A DNA stretch of 7,796 nt, taken from the NCBI GenBank assembly GCA_029934875.1, contig JAOZLK010000082.1:3169-10964 (forward strand), given 5' to 3'. The first letter of the stretch is position 1. The number at the start of each line of letters is the position of its first letter. Source of the DNA: Bacteroidales bacterium. Its GTDB lineage: Bacteria; Bacteroidota; Bacteroidia; Bacteroidales; GCA-2748055. The notes under the pieces were generated by a model. The model ran no database searches. It worked only from the letters and a program-made list of their open reading frames with translations, and was not told where the DNA came from. Of the stretch, positions 5,875-7,796 are shown piece by piece. A program made the translations under genes and the position numbers.

Positions 5875-7777
5875 TTCAAATAGCGCTGATCAACTAAGGG
5901 CAATGCTGGAGGCACTTCCCTATGTTTCCTGGTTTAAGGATGCAGACGGGAATTTCAGCATGGTGAATGCCATGTTGTTAACCACCTATCAAAAGGGATT
6001 ATTTGAGGTGGTTGGACGAAGGAATCAGGAAGTTTTTGACCCTGATGAGGCCCGCCTGAATGAGGATATTGACCGGGAGATCCTGGAAACAGGTAAGATA
6101 ACCCAGTCAACCTACTCCAGGAATCAGAGGGTGTTTAAAACGATTCATTTCCCGGTCATAGATGATAATGGAGGTATCACCGGGACGGGTGGTTTCCAGG
6201 AAGATATAACCAATTTGTCAAGATCGCTTCAGGAGCTTCATATGGAACGTGAGTACCTGGAGGCCCTTCTTGAAAATATGCCCTATTACATTTTCTTCAC
6301 AGACCGACATCACCGGTATATCCGCATCAACAACAGGATGGCCAGGCTATTAAGGGTATCCAGACCTGAGGAGGCCAGCGGCAAGGGAAATGATGCTTTT
6401 TTTTCAAGAAGGGTGGCCCGGAAAATGCTTGAGGAGGATCGGAACATCATTGAAACAGGTGAGCCCATGCTGAACAGGATCATCTTTTTCGAAGATGAGG
6501 GTGTGGACGGATTCTGGATGGAGAAAAACAAGATTCCCATCAAGGACGAAAGGGGGATTGTCACCATGATTATTGGCATCTTCAAGGATGTGTCGGGCAT
6601 GATGAAGATTGAAAATGAGCTTAAGGAAGCACGTGACCGCGCGGAGGAATCGGACCGACTAAAAACATCTTTCCTGGCCAATATGTCCCATGAAATCAGG
6701 ACCCCAATGAATGGAATCCTGGGTTTTGCCAACCTCCTGAAGGATCCTGATCTGAAGGGAGATAAGCGGGATTTGTATGTGAAGCACATTGAGCAATCCT
6801 CAAAACAATTGTTGAATATTATTGATGACATCATCGATATATCGAAAATTGAATCGGGGCAATTGAAAATTTCAAACCGTCCCGTAAGGATCAACGGCAT
6901 CATGGATGAGGTCTATTCATCCTTCTTTCATCGTATCCGTGGGGATGCCCCGGGTCAGAAAAGAGTGACTTTCAACCTGGAGAAAGGAGTGAGTGGGGCA
7001 AATTTCACACTTGTAACAGATGATTACAGGCTGCGGCAGGTGTTTAATAACCTCATTGGAAACGCCATTAAATTCACGGAAGATGGTACGATCACATTCG
7101 GGTATGTGATAAAGAATAACAGGCATATCGAATTCTTTGTAAAAGACAGCGGTCCCGGAATTCCTGAAAATATGCTGGATATTGTTTTTGACCGCTTTGG
7201 GCAGGTGAACCAGGAGAGCTATTCACAACCCTCGGGAACCGGCCTGGGACTGCCTATTTCAAAAAACCTTGTAAAACTTATGGGTGGTGAGATGTGGGTG
7301 GAGTCGAAAGTGAATAAAGGGTCTATATTCCGTTTTACCTTACCTCTGGTGGTGGAGAATGCTGGTGTTGAGCCCAGGGTTTTGATCTCCAATAAAAGTT
7401 ACAACTGGACCGGCAAAACAATCCTGGTTGCTGAGGATGAAATGCTGAACTGGATGTTTATCAAAGAGATGCTCAGAAAATCAGGAGCAGAGATAATGAG
7501 GGCTGAAGATGGAAACCAGGCTGTTAAAATAGCGCGTAAATTCAAGCCCGATATCATATTAATGGACATTAAAATGCCGGGATTAAATGGCATAGAGGCT
7601 ACCCGGAAAATACGCACTTTTAACAAGACCGTGCCAATTATTGCACAAACAGCTTTCGTGATGGCCGAAGAGAAGGCCGAAAGCAAAATGGTGGGCTGCA
7701 ATCACTTTGTGACCAAGCCCCTGGACAGAACCGTAATTATGGAGCTAATCGACAGCTATTTCAATAAAAAAGAATGA
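5864..7777 (+). CDS. Soluble PAS-PAS hybrid sensor histidine kinase with receiver domain
   Basis: Cytoplasmic hybrid two-component kinase of 637 residues with no membrane segment. PAS1 spans about 9-118 (L-P-Y-V-S-W-F-K-D-A-D-G near its start) and PAS2 about 130-245 (M-P-Y-Y-I-F-F-T-D). A short coiled coil runs about 247-266. HisKA has phospho-acceptor H276 in A-N-M-S-H-E-I-R-T-P. The HATPase domain has its N box at N395-K403, G1 D428-S-G-P-G-I, the F box D-R-F-G-Q and G2 at 458-462. The receiver (about 517-634) has acidic E524-D525, phospho-acceptor D568 in L-M-D-I-K-M-P-G, T596 and K618. Every catalytic residue is present, so it should autophosphorylate and pass phosphate to its own REC; no HPt or DNA-binding domain follows. 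Start: TTG at 5864, giving an 11-nt overlap with the Usp gene; the ATG at 5903 (codon 14), just before PAS1, is the alternative. The stop overlaps the next start as ATGA. Confidence 0.93.
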   Translation: MEDNSNSADQLRAMLEALPYVSWFKDADGNFSMVNAMLLTTYQKGLFEVVGRRNQEVFDPDEARLNEDIDREILETGKITQSTYSRNQRVFKTIHFPVIDDNGGITGTGGFQEDITNLSRSLQELHMEREYLEALLENMPYYIFFTDRHHRYIRINNRMARLLRVSRPEEASGKGNDAFFSRRVARKMLEEDRNIIETGEPMLNRIIFFEDEGVDGFWMEKNKIPIKDERGIVTMIIGIFKDVSGMMKIENELKEARDRAEESDRLKTSFLANMSHEIRTPMNGILGFANLLKDPDLKGDKRDLYVKHIEQSSKQLLNIIDDIIDISKIESGQLKISNRPVRINGIMDEVYSSFFHRIRGDAPGQKRVTFNLEKGVSGANFTLVTDDYRLRQVFNNLIGNAIKFTEDGTITFGYVIKNNRHIEFFVKDSGPGIPENMLDIVFDRFGQVNQESYSQPSGTGLGLPISKNLVKLMGGEMWVESKVNKGSIFRFTLPLVVENAGVEPRVLISNKSYNWTGKTILVAEDEMLNWMFIKEMLRKSGAEIMRAEDGNQAVKIARKFKPDIILMDIKMPGLNGIEATRKIRTFNKTVPIIAQTAFVMAEEKAESKMVGCNHFVTKPLDRTVIMELIDSYFNKKE

Positions 7778-7796
7778 ATGCACTGGTAGTGGTGGC
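7774..7796 (+). CDS. Start of a further operon gene, cut by window edge
   Basis: An ATG at 7774-7776 overlaps the TGA of the histidine kinase (ATGA) and opens a frame that stays open to the window end: M-N-A-L-V-V-V and the first two bases of an Ala codon. The 4-nt ATGA overlap is a classic translationally coupled junction. A hydrophobic beta-strand start of this kind is common to Rossmann-like and other alpha/beta proteins. Seven codons are far too few to name a family. The ATG at 7778 in another frame stops after three codons and is not a gene. Confidence 0.5.

Noticed and set aside
6310..6903. Long antisense open frame (197 codons) inside the histidine kinase gene.
   Set aside because: Ser/Ile/Leu-rich shadow opposite conserved PAS2-HisKA codons; no family features.

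Overview
The window looks like chromosomal DNA of a member of the Bacteroidota, probably a Bacteroidales/Marinilabiliales-type organism; the finer placement is a guess. Three things point there. The starts of the divergent genes carry exact or near matches to the Bacteroidetes -7 promoter element TAnnTTTG. Convincing Shine-Dalgarno sequences are missing and several starts look like TTG. A lipoprotein with the C-A-x-x-G-x-P-x-G-G-P-x-D-x-x-P-P N-terminus, which I know only from this phylum, is present. I see no mobile element, CRISPR array, rRNA or intact tRNA, and base and codon use look even throughout. This reads as ordinary core or semi-core chromosome rather than an island.

Left block (1-2073, minus strand): a tightly packed operon read right to left. 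It holds lgt (prolipoprotein diacylglyceryl transferase), a ZupT-like ZIP metal transporter, and the N-terminal 130 residues of a CDF cation-efflux transporter that runs off the left edge. The junctions are 2 nt and 1 nt, so translational coupling is likely. A metal importer-type and a metal exporter-type gene therefore share a transcript with the enzyme that starts lipoprotein maturation.

Middle block: a 91-nt divergent intergenic region (2074-2164) holds one exact TAnnTTTG element on each strand, driving lgt leftward and a large Ig-like (Big_5) lipoprotein rightward. The lipoprotein gene converges, with a 4-nt gap, on a ROK-family sugar kinase (minus strand), which has its own TAnnTTTG promoter in the 4935-5022 gap.

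Right block (5023-7796, plus strand): a two-domain universal stress protein overlaps or nearly abuts a soluble hybrid histidine kinase (PAS-PAS-HisKA-HATPase-REC). The kinase stop codon overlaps, as ATGA, the start of another reading frame that leaves the window after seven codons. This looks like a stress/signalling operon of at least three genes. No DNA-binding output regulator or HPt protein is visible here, so the kinase's partner lies elsewhere.

Nothing here is an obviously new system. The best leads are the Usp/hybrid-kinase operon with its unseen third gene, the uncharacterised lipoprotein divergent from lgt, and the paired ZIP/CDF genes.
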